From NCBI RefSeq assembly GCF_030732065.1, contig NZ_JAVBHX010000008.1, positions 124,001 through 188,000 on the forward strand: 64,000 bases of DNA, in the 5' to 3' direction. The stretch is from Oceanimonas aquatica (lineage in GTDB: Bacteria > Pseudomonadota > Gammaproteobacteria > Enterobacterales > Aeromonadaceae). The translations under genes and the position numbers were made by a program. The notes beneath the pieces are model-generated. The model was not told the DNA's origin, searched no databases, and was given only the letters and a program-made list of their open reading frames with translations. Shown here in pieces: positions 19,654 through 30,014 of this stretch (its first letter is position 1; each line of letters begins with the position of its first letter).

Positions 19654-20127
19654 TCAGTCTTTACCGATGGAATAAATAAACTTGCCGATCAGCTCTTCCA
19701 GCACCAGGGCGGACTGAGTGTCGGCGATGGTGTCGCCGTCGGCCAGCATGCCGATGCCCATGTCTTCGTCGGCAAAGCCCGGGGTAATGCCCAGATACTG
19801 CTCGCCCAGCAGGCCGGACGTCAAAATGGCGGCGGTACTGCTTTCGGCAAATTCACCCGCGTCCTTGTTCACCGCCAGAGTGACCACCGGCACCTGAGTG
19901 TCGCTGTCCAGGGTGATGTTGGCCACCCGGCCCACCACTACGCCCCCCACCTTGATGGGAGAACGCACCTTGAGGCCGCCGATATTGTCGAACCGGGCAT
20001 AGAGGGTATAGGTTTCGCCCTGACCGTTCACACTCACGCCGGCCACCTTGAACGCCAGCAGCAACAAGGCGCCGATGCCGGCCAGCATAAAGCAGCCGAC
20101 GCTGAATTCCAGTTTGCTGTATTTCAT
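19654..20127 (-). CDS. mlaD: MCE-domain subunit MlaD
   Basis: Inner-membrane-anchored MCE protein that forms a hexameric ring on MlaFE and passes lipid to or from MlaC. The 157 residues contain one N-terminal membrane helix (about 9-27), then the MCE domain with YARFDNIGGLKVRSPIKVGGV and LTSGLLGEQYLGI. It is about 25 residues shorter than E. coli MlaD at the C-terminus, a normal variation. It follows mlaE by 6 bases. Confidence 0.96.
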   Translation of the reverse strand: MKYSKLEFSVGCFMLAGIGALLLLAFKVAGVSVNGQGETYTLYARFDNIGGLKVRSPIKVGGVVVGRVANITLDSDTQVPVVTLAVNKDAGEFAESSTAAILTSGLLGEQYLGITPGFADEDMGIGMLADGDTIADTQSALVLEELIGKFIYSIGKD

Positions 20128-20133
20128 TATCGC

Positions 20134-20913
20134 TTACCCGAACATGATGGCGGTGAGCACGAAGTCGAGCCCCAGTACCGCCAGAGAAGAATGAACCACG
20201 GTACGGGTGGTCGCCTGACTGATGCCCGCCGCCGTGGGTTTGGCATCAAACCCGTTGAACAGGGCAATCCAGGTCACCACCAGAGCGAACACCAGGCTTT
20301 TGACAAAGCCCTGCATGATGTCTTCCTGCAGATCCACCGCCGCCTGCATGGCCGACCAGAAGCCGCCTTCATCGACTCCCAGCCAGTCTACTCCCACCAG
20401 CTTGGCGCCCCAGATGCCGATCATGTTAAACAGAAAGGCCAGCAGCGGCATGCTGATAAAACCGGCCCAGAAGCGGGGGGCCACCACCCGGCGCAGCGGA
20501 TCCACCCCCATCATTTCCAGGCTGGACAGCTGCTCGGTGGCCTTCATCAGGCCCAGCTCGGCGGTCAGGGCCGAGCCGGCCCGGCCGGCAAACAGCAGGG
20601 CGGTGACCACCGGGCCCAGCTCCCGCAGCAGCGACAGCGACACCAGCGGCCCCAAACTGCCCTCGGCGCCAAAGTCCACCAGCACGTTATAGCCCTGCAG
20701 GGCCAGCACCATGCCGATAAACATGCCCGAGACCAGAATAATCAGCACCGACTGAACGCCCACCACATGCAATTGCTGTACCAGCAGCGGAAAGTGCTTT
20801 TTGGGCTGCGGACGCCCCAGCAGGGCGTGGGCCAGCATAAAACCGGCCCGGCCCAGGGCAGTGAGACCGGATACGCCCTGGCGGCCGAGACGGCCAATCA
20901 CGTCAATCAACAT
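20134..20913 (-). CDS. mlaE: Phospholipid ABC transporter permease MlaE
   Basis: Membrane permease of the Mla retrograde lipid transporter. The 259-residue protein (E. coli 260) has about five to six membrane segments, plus the conserved [25 protein letters not shown] core with its [15 protein letters not shown] coupling helix to the ATPase. It overlaps the end of mlaF by 11 bases. Confidence 0.96.
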   Translation of the reverse strand: MLIDVIGRLGRQGVSGLTALGRAGFMLAHALLGRPQPKKHFPLLVQQLHVVGVQSVLIILVSGMFIGMVLALQGYNVLVDFGAEGSLGPLVSLSLLRELGPVVTALLFAGRAGSALTAELGLMKATEQLSSLEMMGVDPLRRVVAPRFWAGFISMPLLAFLFNMIGIWGAKLVGVDWLGVDEGGFWSAMQAAVDLQEDIMQGFVKSLVFALVVTWIALFNGFDAKPTAAGISQATTRTVVHSSLAVLGLDFVLTAIMFG

Positions 20914-21703
20914 AGGCCAGTGACTCCCTGTAGTCCGGTGCCGGGTAATGGAACGGCACCGGGCCGTCCGCCTCGCCCCGCAAAAACTGAATCACCTGGG
21001 GATCCTGATGGGCCTTCAGCTCCCCGGGGGTACCCGCGGCGATCACCTTTTTATTGGCGATGATATAGGCGTAATCGGCGATGGTCATTACCTCGTCGAC
21101 GTCGTGGGTGACCACGATGGAGGTAAGCTGCTGGGCCCGGTTGAGCTCGGCAATCAGCCGCACCAGCACCCCCATGCTGATGGGATCCTGGCCGGCAAAG
21201 GGCTCATCGTACATGATCAGCTCCGGATCCAGGGCGATGCTGCGGGCCAGGGCCGCCCGCCGGGCCATGCCGCCGGACAGCTCCGATGGAAACAGTTGCG
21301 CCGCGCCGCGCAGGCCCACCGCCTCCAGCTTCATCATCACCAGGGTGTGAATAATGGCTTCCGGCAGGCCGCTGTGCTCACGCAGGGGAAAAGCGACGTT
21401 GTCGAACACCGACAGGCCGGTAAACAGGGCGCCGCTCTGAAACAGCATGCCCATGCGCCGGCGCACTTCATAAAGCCGGCTGCGGCCCAGGGACGGTATC
21501 GACTCGCCGTCGAACAGCACTTCGCCGCTGTCTGGCTTGATCTGACCGCCGATAAGACGCAGCAGGGTGGTCTTGCCAATACCGCTGGGGCCCATGATGG
21601 CGGTGATCTTTCCGCGCGGAATTTGCATGCTGATGCCCTCGTAAAGAGTGCGATCACCATGACTGAAGCAAAGGTCCCTTATTTCGACAAGGCTTTGACT
21701 CAC
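20903..21703 (-). CDS. mlaF: Phospholipid ABC transporter ATPase MlaF
   Basis: ATPase of the Mla transporter. Walker A is GPSGIGKTT, the signature LSGGMARR, Walker [14 protein letters not shown] and the switch THDVDEV. The C-terminus ends in the family tail [12 protein letters not shown] used to contact MlaB. I favour the GTG at [11 protein letters not shown] (266 residues; E. coli 269), with GGGGA upstream. An in-frame ATG 54 bases upstream (284 residues) cannot be excluded. First gene of mlaFEDCB-ibaG-murA. Confidence 0.95.
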   Translation of the reverse strand: MSQSLVEIRDLCFSHGDRTLYEGISMQIPRGKITAIMGPSGIGKTTLLRLIGGQIKPDSGEVLFDGESIPSLGRSRLYEVRRRMGMLFQSGALFTGLSVFDNVAFPLREHSGLPEAIIHTLVMMKLEAVGLRGAAQLFPSELSGGMARRAALARSIALDPELIMYDEPFAGQDPISMGVLVRLIAELNRAQQLTSIVVTHDVDEVMTIADYAYIIANKKVIAAGTPGELKAHQDPQVIQFLRGEADGPVPFHYPAPDYRESLAYVD

Positions 21704-21846
21704 ACTGTGTCCCCGCAAAAAAGAAAGGATTGTATGGGTTCGGTCGAATATCGGCAACCGAATGGCATTGAATTTGCGCCACCCCCTGACCGGAGGTGAT
21801 CCCGGTCTCAGGTATCAAGCCGGTCGCTTCTCGGGCCCGGCTTTTC

Positions 21847-21852
21847 TATAAT
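21847..21852 (+). promoter_or_regulatory. -10 element upstream of kdsD
   Basis: A perfect TATAAT lies 27 bases before the kdsD ATG. The hexamer 17 bases upstream (TCGCTT) is not a good -35, so an activator or extended contact may be involved. Prediction only. Confidence 0.45.
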
Positions 21853-21878
21853 GGCGCCGCCTAAGTGTGGAGAAAGCC

Positions 21879-22853
21879 ATGTCAGCAGAATTTGATTACC
21901 GTACTACCGCCCAGCGCGTTCTCGATATTGAAAAGGCGGCCCTGGACGGCCTTTATCAATATTTGGATGAGTCCTTCAATCATGCCTGCCGGCTGATGTT
22001 TGAATGCCCCGGCAAGGTGATTGTCACCGGCATGGGCAAATCGGGCCACATTGCCAACAAGATTGCCGCTACCCTGGCCAGTACCGGCACCCCCGCCTTT
22101 TACGTGCATCCGGGCGAAGCCAGCCACGGCGATCTGGGCATGATTGACAGCCGGGACGTGGTGCTGGCCCTGTCGAACTCGGGGGAAAGCGAGGAAATCA
22201 TCTCCCTGCTGCCGGTGCTCAAACGCCGCGGCATCAGGCTGATTTGCATGACCGGCAAACCCGAGTCCACCATGGCCCGGGAAGCGGATGTGCACCTGTG
22301 CACCCGGGTTGAGCAGGAAGCCTGCCCGCTGGGACTGGCCCCTACCGCCAGTACCACCGCCACCCTGGCCATGGGCGACGCCCTGGCGGTGGCGCTGCTG
22401 GAAGCCCGTGGCTTTACCGCCGACGACTTTGCCCTCAGCCACCCGGGCGGCGCCCTGGGCAAGCGGCTGTTACTGCGGGTGGCGGACGTGATGCACAAGG
22501 ACGCGCGGGTGCCCAGCGTGAGCCTGGATACCCTGATCATCGACGCGCTGCTGGAAATCGGCCGCAGTGGCATGGGCTTTACCGCCGTGGTCGACGCCGA
22601 AGGACGCCTGGCCGGCATCTATACTGACGGTGACCTGCGCCGCACCCTGGACCACAAGATAGATGTGCACAATACCCGCATCGACCAGGTGATGACCCGC
22701 GGCTGCACCACTGTGCCCGCCGGCATGCTGGCGGCGGAAGCGGTCAAACTGATGGAAGAAAAAAAAATAAGCGGTCTGCTGGTACTGAATGGCGAACAGC
22801 GTCCGATCGGTGCCTTTAACATGCACGACTTACTACGCGCGGGAGTGATCTGA
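21879..22853 (+). CDS. kdsD: D-arabinose 5-phosphate isomerase KdsD
   Basis: Converts ribulose 5-phosphate to arabinose 5-phosphate, the first step of Kdo synthesis for LPS. The 324 residues consist of a SIS domain (GMGKSGHIANKIAATLASTG, then SNSGESEEI) and two C-terminal CBS domains (about 205-320). The ATG (MSAEFDY) has GGAG 6 bases upstream; a GTG 12 bases earlier overlaps that site and is less likely. It heads kdsD-kdsC-lptC-lptA-lptB-rpoN. Confidence 0.96.
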   Translation: MSAEFDYRTTAQRVLDIEKAALDGLYQYLDESFNHACRLMFECPGKVIVTGMGKSGHIANKIAATLASTGTPAFYVHPGEASHGDLGMIDSRDVVLALSNSGESEEIISLLPVLKRRGIRLICMTGKPESTMAREADVHLCTRVEQEACPLGLAPTASTTATLAMGDALAVALLEARGFTADDFALSHPGGALGKRLLLRVADVMHKDARVPSVSLDTLIIDALLEIGRSGMGFTAVVDAEGRLAGIYTDGDLRRTLDHKIDVHNTRIDQVMTRGCTTVPAGMLAAEAVKLMEEKKISGLLVLNGEQRPIGAFNMHDLLRAGVI

Positions 22854-23404
22854 TGACGGTACAAACCCTGTACGGCGCCGTAACCAAAGAGGTATGGCAC
22901 CGGCTGAAAGACGTTCGGCTGCTGATCTGCGATGTGGACGGCGTGCTGTCCGACGGCATGATCTACCTCGGCAACGAGGGCGAGGAATACAAGAGCTTTT
23001 CCACCCGGGACGGCTTTGGTATCAAGGCCATTCTTAACGCGGGCATCGAGGTGGCGGTGATCACCGGGCGCAGCTCGCGCATCGTCAGTGACCGCATGAC
23101 CGCCCTGGGCGTGCGCCACATCTACCAGGGCCAGAGCGACAAGCAGCGAAGCTATGGCGAACTGCTTGACCGTTTACAGCTGACTTCGCAGCAGGTGGCT
23201 TATATCGGGGACGACGTGGTCGATCTGCCGGTGATGCAGGACTGTGGCCTGGGCGTGGCGGTGGCCGATGCGCATCCGCTGGTGCTGCAGCGGGCCTGCT
23301 ACACCACCCGCACCGCAGGCGGCCGGGGGGCGGTGCGCGAGCTGTGCGATCTGCTGCTGGATGCCCGCGGTCAGCTGGATCAGGCCGAGGGCATGAGCGT
23401 ATGA
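22853..23404 (+). CDS. kdsC: 3-deoxy-D-manno-octulosonate 8-phosphate phosphatase KdsC
   Basis: HAD-superfamily phosphatase that releases Kdo from Kdo-8-phosphate. The 183 residues carry the HAD nucleophile motif LLICDVDGVLSDG, the VITGRSS loop and the metal motif YIGDDVVDLPVM. It overlaps kdsD's stop by one base and lptC by 4 bases. Confidence 0.96.
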   Translation: MTVQTLYGAVTKEVWHRLKDVRLLICDVDGVLSDGMIYLGNEGEEYKSFSTRDGFGIKAILNAGIEVAVITGRSSRIVSDRMTALGVRHIYQGQSDKQRSYGELLDRLQLTSQQVAYIGDDVVDLPVMQDCGLGVAVADAHPLVLQRACYTTRTAGGRGAVRELCDLLLDARGQLDQAEGMSV

Positions 23405-23949
23405 GCCGCCAGACCTGGCTGTTTGGCGGCCTGTTTGTGGCCGCCCTGGCCACCTGGCAATGGTTTGACCGCGACCGCAGCGCGCCGGCCAGCGAGCAGG
23501 ATTTTCAGCCGGATTTTGTGGCCACCAATCTGTCCAGTGTGCAGTACAACCGGCAGGGATTACCCTACCGGGGCATGGAAGCGCAGCATGCGGAGTACTA
23601 CGAATCCCTGTCCATGACCCTGATGAAAAAACCTGTTATCTTGCTTTATTCTCCCGATGGCCAGCCCCAGTGGCGACTGAGCGGGAATGACGGCACCATC
23701 AACACCGGCGATAACGCCGTGCTCACCGGCAATGTGGTGGGCAAGGGGCTGCAACCGGATGCCCTGGTGGACACCCTGACCACCGAATATCTGGAAATGG
23801 ACTTTATCAACAACCGGCTGCGCTCCAACCAGAAAGTGCGGCTGGAAAGCCCGCAATATCAGGCGGAAGGCACGGGCCTGCGAGGCAGGCTGGATCAACA
23901 AACGGTGGAATTACTGAATGAAACCCGGGCAACTTATTTCAATCCTTAG
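23401..23949 (+). CDS. lptC: LPS export system protein LptC
   Basis: Bitopic inner-membrane protein that takes LPS from LptB2FG and hands it to LptA. The 182-residue product has an N-terminal helix (about 5-20, WLFGGLFVAALATWQWF) and a periplasmic beta-jellyroll (VQYNRQGLPYRGMEAQHAEYY, then LTGNVVGKG). ATG at MSRQTW overlaps kdsC (ATGA). It overlaps lptA by 32 bases. Confidence 0.94.
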   Translation: MSRQTWLFGGLFVAALATWQWFDRDRSAPASEQDFQPDFVATNLSSVQYNRQGLPYRGMEAQHAEYYESLSMTLMKKPVILLYSPDGQPQWRLSGNDGTINTGDNAVLTGNVVGKGLQPDALVDTLTTEYLEMDFINNRLRSNQKVRLESPQYQAEGTGLRGRLDQQTVELLNETRATYFNP

Positions 23950-24439
23950 TCTTGGCGGCCTGCTGGGCCTGGGTCAGGCACAGGCCAAAGACAGCGATTA
24001 TCGTCAGCCGGTGACCATTGACTCGGGCCGCCAGCTGGTGGAGCTGGCCGACAACAAGGTCACCTTTATCGACAAGGTGGTGGTCAAGCAGGGCAGCATT
24101 GACGTGCGCGCCGACGAGCTGGTGGTGATCCGCAACGAGCAGGGCCTGCAGTCCATGACCGCCAGGGGCAACCCGGCCACCTACCAGCAGACCCTCAACG
24201 ACGGTCAGCCGGTACACGCCGAAGCCCGGGAGATTCACTACGACATGCGCGCCCGCACCATTACCCTGATCCGGGACGCCCAGCTCAAGCAGAACGATAA
24301 CATCGTCACCGGTTACCGTATCCGCTACTTTATCGACAAGGAACAGATGGAAGCCGAAAGCCAGGGTGGCAAGGACCGCGTGACCACCATCTTTCTGCCC
24401 GAACAGGTGCAGGACCTCGACAACCAGGATAACAACTGA
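23918..24439 (+). CDS. lptA: LPS-transport periplasmic bridge protein LptA
   Basis: Periplasmic protein that polymerizes into the Lpt bridge carrying LPS to LptD. The 173 residues have a signal peptide (1-23, GQAQA), then the OstA/LptA fold ([49 protein letters not shown]). It starts within lptC and lptB follows 2 bases later, so translation is probably coupled. Confidence 0.95.
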   Translation: MKPGQLISILSLGGLLGLGQAQAKDSDYRQPVTIDSGRQLVELADNKVTFIDKVVVKQGSIDVRADELVVIRNEQGLQSMTARGNPATYQQTLNDGQPVHAEAREIHYDMRARTITLIRDAQLKQNDNIVTGYRIRYFIDKEQMEAESQGGKDRVTTIFLPEQVQDLDNQDNN

Positions 24440-24441
24440 GC

Positions 24442-25167
24442 ATGGCGATACTGAAAGCGCGCGGCCTGCAGAAAAGCTACAAGGGCCGCAAGGTGGTGGC
24501 TGACGTCAGCCTGACCGTCAACACCGGCCAGATCGTGGGCCTGCTCGGCCCCAATGGCGCCGGCAAGACCACCTCCTTTTACATGATAGTGGGCCTGGTG
24601 CAGCGGGACGCGGGCAGCATCACCATTGACGACAAGGACATCAGCCACGAGCCCATGCACGTGCGCGCCCGGGCCGGCATTGGCTATCTGCCTCAGGAGG
24701 CCTCCATTTTTCGCCGCCTGAGCGTAGCCGACAACCTGATGGCGGTATTGCAGACCCGCAAGGATCTGAATGCCGACGGCCGTACCGAGAAAATGGAGCA
24801 GTTGCTGGAAGAGTTCAACATCACCCATATTCGTGACAGCCTGGGAATGAGCCTGTCCGGCGGCGAGCGCCGGCGGGTAGAGATCGCCCGGGCGCTGGCG
24901 GCGGATCCGCGTTTTATTCTGCTCGATGAGCCCTTTGCCGGTGTGGATCCCATCTCGGTCATAGATATCAAGAAAATTATTCTGCACCTGAAGGAACGGG
25001 GCCTGGGCGTACTGATCACCGATCACAATGTGCGCGAGACCCTGGATGTGTGCGAAAAGGCCTATATTGTCAGTCATGGCCATCGCATCGCGGCCGGCAC
25101 GCCGGCGGAGATCCTGGCCAACGAGCAGGTCAAAAAGGTCTACCTCGGCGAACAATTCAGCCTTTGA
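24442..25167 (+). CDS. lptB: LPS-transport ABC ATPase LptB
   Basis: Cytoplasmic ATPase that powers LPS extraction by LptFG. The 241 residues match E. coli in length. Walker [11 protein letters not shown]-loop [12 protein letters not shown] (the family's QEaSiFrrL), signature [15 protein letters not shown], Walker [14 protein letters not shown] and switch His in ITDHNVRE are all present. It precedes rpoN as in most Gammaproteobacteria. Confidence 0.98.
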   Translation: MAILKARGLQKSYKGRKVVADVSLTVNTGQIVGLLGPNGAGKTTSFYMIVGLVQRDAGSITIDDKDISHEPMHVRARAGIGYLPQEASIFRRLSVADNLMAVLQTRKDLNADGRTEKMEQLLEEFNITHIRDSLGMSLSGGERRRVEIARALAADPRFILLDEPFAGVDPISVIDIKKIILHLKERGLGVLITDHNVRETLDVCEKAYIVSHGHRIAAGTPAEILANEQVKKVYLGEQFSL

Positions 25168-25210
25168 CGGCACCGCCACCCGCGGTTTATCAGGAAGGAC
25201 GTTGCAACGA

Positions 25211-26647
25211 ATGAAGCCAACTCTTCAGTTACGCCTTGGCCAACAGCTGACCATGACCCCTCAGTTGCAGCAGGCCATTCGCCTGCTGCAACTGTCCAGC
25301 ATGGAGCTGCAGCAGGAAATCCAGCAGGCGCTCGACAGCAACCCCCTGCTGGAACAGGAAGAGCCGGACAGCATCAAGGTCGATGATAACCGCAACCAGG
25401 AGCAGATGGCCTCCGACACTGCCATGGAGCGCAACCAGCTGTCCGAAGAGCTGCCCATGGACACCAGCTGGGAAGAGGTCTACACCGCCTCTCCCGTCAG
25501 CGGCGGCGCCGGCCTGCCGGAAGGGCTGGAAGACAGCGTCTATCAGGGAGAAACCACCGAAAGCCTGCAGGATTACCTGCTCTGGCAAATGCACCTGACT
25601 CCCTTCAGCGACACCGATCAGGCCATTGCCCTGGCCATTATCGATGCCGTGGACGAGGCCGGCTACCTTACCGCCGATATTGATGACCTGCTGGCGGCCG
25701 TCTCTGCCGAGGAGCTGGGCATTGAGGCCGACGAGGTGGAAGCCGTGCTCAAGCGCGTTCAGCACTTCGACCCCATCGGCGTGGCCGCCCGCAGCGTTCA
25801 GGAATGCCTGCGCATTCAGCTGGATCAATTCCCGCCCGACACTCCGTGGCTGACCGAAGCCCGTAACCTGCTGGCTCAGCACATGGACCTGCTCGGCAAC
25901 CGCGACTACCGCAGCCTGCAGCGCAAGACCAAGCTCAAGGAAGACGAGCTGCGGGAAGTGCTGGCGCTTATTCAGCAGCTCGAGCCCCGCCCCGGCAGCA
26001 GCATCATTCAGGGCAACTCCGAATACGTGATCCCCGACGTGGTGGTGACCAAGCGCAGTGGCGTCTGGGTGGTGGAGCTCAACCCCGAGGCCATGCCCAA
26101 AATACGCCTCAACCAGACCTACGCGGCCCTGGCCAGCAAGCCCCGCAACAGCGAAGACGGCCAGTTTATTCGTAACCATTTGCAGGACGCCAAGTGGTTT
26201 CTCAAAAGCCTTGAAAGCCGAAATGAGACGCTGCTCAAGGTTGCCAATTGTATTGTTGAACAACAACAGGCATTCTTTGAGTATGGAGAGGAGGCCATGA
26301 AGCCCATGGTGCTGAACCATGTGGCGGAGGCGGTGGAAATGCATGAGTCCACCATATCCCGGGTCACCACCCAGAAGTTCATGCACACTCCCAGAGGCGT
26401 GTTTGAACTCAAGTATTTCTTCTCCAGCCATGTGGGCACCGACGATGGCGGTGAGTGTTCTTCCACGGCAATTCGCGCCCTGATCAAAAAACTGGTCGGG
26501 GCAGAAAACCCGGCCAAGCCGCTGAGCGACAGCAAAATTGCCCAGCTGCTGGCCGACCAGGGGATTAAGGTGGCCAGGCGGACCATCGCCAAGTACAGGG
26601 AGTCACTGGCCATTCCCCCTTCCAATCAGCGCAAACGCCTGGTTTAA
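25211..26647 (+). CDS. rpoN: RNA polymerase sigma-54 factor RpoN
   Basis: Alternative sigma factor that directs polymerase to -24/-12 promoters and needs an enhancer-binding ATPase. The 478-residue product (E. coli 477) has the glutamine-rich activator-interacting region I ([27 protein letters not shown]), an acidic region II, the core-binding domain, the helix-turn-helix ([13 protein letters not shown]) and the RpoN box [10 protein letters not shown]. Start at MKPTLQ is set by AGGAAGGA upstream and the universal N-terminus; longer in-frame starts inside lptB were rejected. Confidence 0.98.
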   Translation: MKPTLQLRLGQQLTMTPQLQQAIRLLQLSSMELQQEIQQALDSNPLLEQEEPDSIKVDDNRNQEQMASDTAMERNQLSEELPMDTSWEEVYTASPVSGGAGLPEGLEDSVYQGETTESLQDYLLWQMHLTPFSDTDQAIALAIIDAVDEAGYLTADIDDLLAAVSAEELGIEADEVEAVLKRVQHFDPIGVAARSVQECLRIQLDQFPPDTPWLTEARNLLAQHMDLLGNRDYRSLQRKTKLKEDELREVLALIQQLEPRPGSSIIQGNSEYVIPDVVVTKRSGVWVVELNPEAMPKIRLNQTYAALASKPRNSEDGQFIRNHLQDAKWFLKSLESRNETLLKVANCIVEQQQAFFEYGEEAMKPMVLNHVAEAVEMHESTISRVTTQKFMHTPRGVFELKYFFSSHVGTDDGGECSSTAIRALIKKLVGAENPAKPLSDSKIAQLLADQGIKVARRTIAKYRESLAIPPSNQRKRLV

Positions 26648-26672
26648 AGGCAAAAACAGAAGGAAGACGTTT

Positions 26673-26960
26673 ATGCAAATCAACCTGACCGGACACCATG
26701 TCGAAATCACCGATGCACTGCGTGATTATGTAAACAGCAAGTTTTCCCGGCTGGAACGCCATTTCGATCACATCACCAATGCGCACGTCATCCTCAATGT
26801 GGAAAAAATGCAGCAAATCGCCGAGGCCAAGCTGCATGTGAGTGGCGGCGAGCTGTTCGCCAACGCCCAGCACGAAAACATGTATGCAGCCATCGATGGC
26901 CTCATCGACAAGCTGGATCGTCAGATCATTAAACACAAAGAGAAGCTCAAGCAAAAGTAA
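26673..26960 (+). CDS. hpf: Ribosome hibernation promoting factor HPF (short form)
   Basis: Binds the decoding centre of stationary-phase ribosomes and promotes 100S dimers. The 95 residues match the short HPF length and start MQINLTGHHVEITDALRDYV with the basic surface of the YfiA/HPF fold (FSRLERHFDHITNAHV). AGAAGGAAGA is just upstream. It lies directly after rpoN, as is normal. Confidence 0.96.
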   Translation: MQINLTGHHVEITDALRDYVNSKFSRLERHFDHITNAHVILNVEKMQQIAEAKLHVSGGELFANAQHENMYAAIDGLIDKLDRQIIKHKEKLKQK

Positions 26961-26962
26961 CC

Positions 26963-27409
26963 ATGGAAGTCGCCGACATACTAAGCAGGGACTGCACCCG
27001 CAGTGCAGTTCCCTGCACGAGCAAGAAACGTGCTCTGGAAATCATCAGCGAGCTGGCTGCCGAACATCTCCACATCGGCAGCCAGCAGCTTTTTGACTGC
27101 TTGCTGGCCCGGGAAAAAATGGGCAGTACCGGCATCGGCAATGGCATCGCCATTCCTCATGGCCGGATCAGCAACGATAACAAGGCGACTGCCGTACTGC
27201 TTACCTTTGCCGAGCCGGTGGAATTCGATGCCATCGACAACCAGCCGGTCGGCCTGGTGTTTGCCCTGCTGGTACCGGAGCAGGAATGCAAACAGCATCT
27301 GAAAACCCTGTCGCTGATCGCCGAGAAGCTGAGCAACAGACAGGTTTGCCGGCAACTGCGCCAGGCCGGCAGCGACGAAGAACTTTACCAAATCATGATT
27401 TCAGCCTGA
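26963..27409 (+). CDS. ptsN: Nitrogen PTS EIIA component PtsN
   Basis: EIIA-Ntr, terminal phosphoacceptor of the regulatory PTS (PtsP-PtsO-PtsN), which adjusts potassium, phosphate and envelope-stress responses by its phosphorylation state. The 148-residue protein has the active His in GIAIPHGR (near residue 68) and the EIIA fold ([29 protein letters not shown]). It is 2 bases after hpf and its phosphodonor ptsO lies two genes away. Confidence 0.96.
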   Translation: MEVADILSRDCTRSAVPCTSKKRALEIISELAAEHLHIGSQQLFDCLLAREKMGSTGIGNGIAIPHGRISNDNKATAVLLTFAEPVEFDAIDNQPVGLVFALLVPEQECKQHLKTLSLIAEKLSNRQVCRQLRQAGSDEELYQIMISA

Positions 27410-27419
27410 GGACATTCAC

Positions 27420-28286
27420 ATGCAGCTGGTGATCGTCAGTGGTCGTTCCGGATCGGGCAAAACGGTGGCGTTGCGGGTACTTGAAGATCTCGGCCACTAC
27501 TGCGTCGACAACCTGCCGGTGGCGCTGCTGCCGGAGCTGGTGCGGCTGCGCCGGGACAAGCCCGGTGCCGTGGCAGTGAGCATAGACGTGCGCAACCTGC
27601 CCGACAGCCCCGATCAACTGGAAGCCTTTCTGGCCGAAGTGCGGGCCATGGATGAAGTGCAGCTGTCCAGCTTCTTTATCGATGCCGACAACTCGGTACT
27701 GATCCGCCGTTTTGGCGACACCCGCCGGCTGCATCCCCTGTCCCGCCAGAGCCTGACCCTGGACGAGGCCATTCGCGAAGAGACCCACCTGCTGGCGCCG
27801 CTGTCATCGGATGCAGATCTGCGTATCGACACCTCAACCCTCAGTATTCACGATCTGAGCGAGATCATTCGCGAGCGCATTCTTGGCAAAAAGGAGAAGG
27901 AGCTGAACTGGGTCTTTGAATCCTTTGGCTACAAGTACGGCGTATCCAAGGACGCCGACTTCGTGTTTGACGCCCGCTTTCTGCCCAATCCCCACTGGAT
28001 TGCCGAGCTGCGCCCCTACACCGGCCAGGATCAGCCGGTGGCCGACTACCTGAGCAGCCAGCCCGAGGTGATGAAATACCTGTGGCAGCTGGAAAACCTG
28101 CTGATCACCTGGATGCCCCATCTGGAACGCAATAACCGCAGCTATGTCACCGTGGCCATCGGCTGTACCGGGGGACAGCACCGCTCGGTATTTATCGCCG
28201 AACAGCTGGCCCGGGTCTTTACCCAGCTGGGCAAGAGCGTGCAGCTGCGCCATCGCACCCTGGAAAAGCGCCATGCCGAAAATTGA
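27420..28286 (+). CDS. rapZ: RNase adaptor RapZ
   Basis: Nucleotide-binding protein that senses glucosamine-6-phosphate and presents the GlmZ sRNA to RNase E in enterobacteria. The 288 residues (E. coli 284) have a Walker A ([13 protein letters not shown]), DNLPVALLP and the C-terminal block [18 protein letters not shown]. It sits between ptsN and ptsO, typical for the family. Confidence 0.96.
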   Translation: MQLVIVSGRSGSGKTVALRVLEDLGHYCVDNLPVALLPELVRLRRDKPGAVAVSIDVRNLPDSPDQLEAFLAEVRAMDEVQLSSFFIDADNSVLIRRFGDTRRLHPLSRQSLTLDEAIREETHLLAPLSSDADLRIDTSTLSIHDLSEIIRERILGKKEKELNWVFESFGYKYGVSKDADFVFDARFLPNPHWIAELRPYTGQDQPVADYLSSQPEVMKYLWQLENLLITWMPHLERNNRSYVTVAIGCTGGQHRSVFIAEQLARVFTQLGKSVQLRHRTLEKRHAEN

Positions 28287-28548
28287 ACGCAACCTGCAGA
28301 TCGTCAACAAACTGGGGCTGCATGCCCGGGCCGCCATTCAGCTGGTCCAGCTGACCCAGCAGTTCGATGCCGAAGTGACCGTCTGCAACCAGCAAAAAGA
28401 AGCCCCTGCCAACAGCGTGATGGGCCTGCTGATGCTGGAAACCGCTCAGGGGCACGCCATTCGGGTGGTGGCCGAGGGGCCGGAGGCGGAAGCGGCCATG
28501 GACGCCGTCGCCCGGCTGGTGGCGGATCGCTTTAACGAGTCGGAATAA
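28273..28548 (+). CDS. ptsO: Nitrogen PTS phosphocarrier protein NPr
   Basis: HPr-like carrier that passes phosphate from PtsP to PtsN. The 91-residue protein has the active-site His in [10 protein letters not shown] (near residue 16) and the conserved Ser in [11 protein letters not shown]. It begins 14 bases before the rapZ stop, so translation is likely coupled. Confidence 0.95.
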   Translation: MPKIERNLQIVNKLGLHARAAIQLVQLTQQFDAEVTVCNQQKEAPANSVMGLLMLETAQGHAIRVVAEGPEAEAAMDAVARLVADRFNESE

Positions 28549-28557
28549 GCAGATCCC

Positions 28558-29919
28558 ATGACTGAGCCAGCAGAGCAGCCCGGCGCTCCCGATCACCTGG
28601 AAACCATCACCCAGGCGCTGAACAGCGGCATGTTTGTGCACGTACGCCGCATGCTGCAGCAAATGCGCCCCGGGGACGTGGCCTGGCTGCTGGAGTCCTC
28701 CCCCACCCCCAGCCGCAAGGTGCTGTGGCAACTGATCGATCCCGACGATTACGGCGAAATCCTGGAAGAGCTGTCGGAAGAGGTGCGTGACGGCATCATT
28801 CGGCTGATGGAGCCGGAAAAGCTGGCCAGCGCCCTGGAAGACATGGAGTCGGACGATCTGGCCTATGTGCTGCGGGATCTGCCCGAGCAGCTGTTCAACC
28901 AGGTGCTCACCGAGATGGACGAGCAGGACCGGCACCGGGCCGAGCTGGCGCTGTCCTACCCGGAAGACACCGCCGGCTCACTGATGAACACCGAGTTTAT
29001 TACTCTGCGCCCGGACGTGACCATCGACGTGGTGCTGCGCTACCTGCGGCTGCACACCGAGCTGCCGGAAGGCACCGATACCCTCTATGTAGTGGATCAG
29101 CACAACCGGCTGCTGGGGGATATTTCCCTCGCCAGCCTGGTGGTGCAGTCCCCCACCACCACGGTGGCCGAAGCCATGGACACCACGGTGGAGGCCATTC
29201 CCCTGACCATGGCCGACACCGATGTCGCCAACCTGTTTGAGCGCCACGACTGGCTCTCGGCGCCGGTGGTGGACGACAACAACCAGCTGCTGGGGCGCAT
29301 TACCATCGATGACGTGGTCGACATTATTCGCGAGGAAGGCGAGCACTCCATGATGGGCATGGCCAAAATGGACGACGACGAGGACACCTTTGCCCCCGTG
29401 CTCGTCAGTGCCCGCCGCCGCTCCTTCTGGCTGACCATCAACCTGGGCTCGGCACTGGTGGCCGCCAGCGTGTCCAACATGTTTGAGGAAACCCTGTCAC
29501 AGCTGGCCACCCTGGCCATTCTGATGACCATAGTGCCATCCATGGGCGGCATTGCCGGCAACCAGACCCTGGCGCTGGTGATCCGCGGCATGGCGGTGGG
29601 CCATATCGGCGACAGCAACGCCCGCTGGCTGCTCACCAAGGAAGCGCTGGTGGGCCTCATTAACGGCATGCTGTGGGCCCTGGCCATTTCGGTGGTGGTG
29701 GCGTTGTGGAAGGGCAGCTGGGAAATCGGTCTGGTCATCGCCGCCGCCATGTTTATCAACCTGTCGGTGGCCGGCCTGGCCGGCGCCAGCATACCGCTGA
29801 TCATGAAACGCTTTAATATCGATCCGGCCCTGGCCGGCTCCATGGCATTAACCACCATCACCGATACAGTAGGCCTGCTGTCCTTCCTCGGCCTGGCCAC
29901 CCTGATCTTGCTGCACTAA
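28558..29919 (+). CDS. mgtE: Magnesium transporter MgtE
   Basis: Mg2+-gated cation channel in the inner membrane. The 453-residue product has the superhelical N domain (about 20-135), a CBS pair (about 140-265; FITLRPDVTIDVVLRYLR, then LLGRITIDDVVDIIREE), and five C-terminal membrane helices (from about 285), including the MgtE pore motif MGGIAGNQTLAL. It lies 9 bases after ptsO, so it probably shares the transcript, and it ends before a strong hairpin. Confidence 0.95.
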   Translation: MTEPAEQPGAPDHLETITQALNSGMFVHVRRMLQQMRPGDVAWLLESSPTPSRKVLWQLIDPDDYGEILEELSEEVRDGIIRLMEPEKLASALEDMESDDLAYVLRDLPEQLFNQVLTEMDEQDRHRAELALSYPEDTAGSLMNTEFITLRPDVTIDVVLRYLRLHTELPEGTDTLYVVDQHNRLLGDISLASLVVQSPTTTVAEAMDTTVEAIPLTMADTDVANLFERHDWLSAPVVDDNNQLLGRITIDDVVDIIREEGEHSMMGMAKMDDDEDTFAPVLVSARRRSFWLTINLGSALVAASVSNMFEETLSQLATLAILMTIVPSMGGIAGNQTLALVIRGMAVGHIGDSNARWLLTKEALVGLINGMLWALAISVVVALWKGSWEIGLVIAAAMFINLSVAGLAGASIPLIMKRFNIDPALAGSMALTTITDTVGLLSFLGLATLILLH

Positions 29920-29966
29920 AAGCGGGAAGCCGAAAGCCAGAAGCGGTAAGCACCCAAAAACACAAA

Positions 29967-29988
29967 GGGCCGCATATGCGGCCCTTCT
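29967..29988. terminator. Bidirectional terminator between mgtE and pmbA
   Basis: A 22-base perfect palindrome, AAGGGCCGCAT / ATGCGGCCCTT, between convergent mgtE and pmbA. The flanks contain short runs of A and T and a second small palindrome AAGCTT with a TCAAGCTT copy nearby. Confidence 0.7.
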
Positions 29989-30014
29989 TCAAGCTTCAAG
30001 CTTTCAGCTCTGGG

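Noticed and set aside
29920-29966. GAAGCGGGAAGCCGAAAGCC-like purine-rich repeat after mgtE
   Set aside because: Only a few imperfect short units; not enough to call a repeat element.
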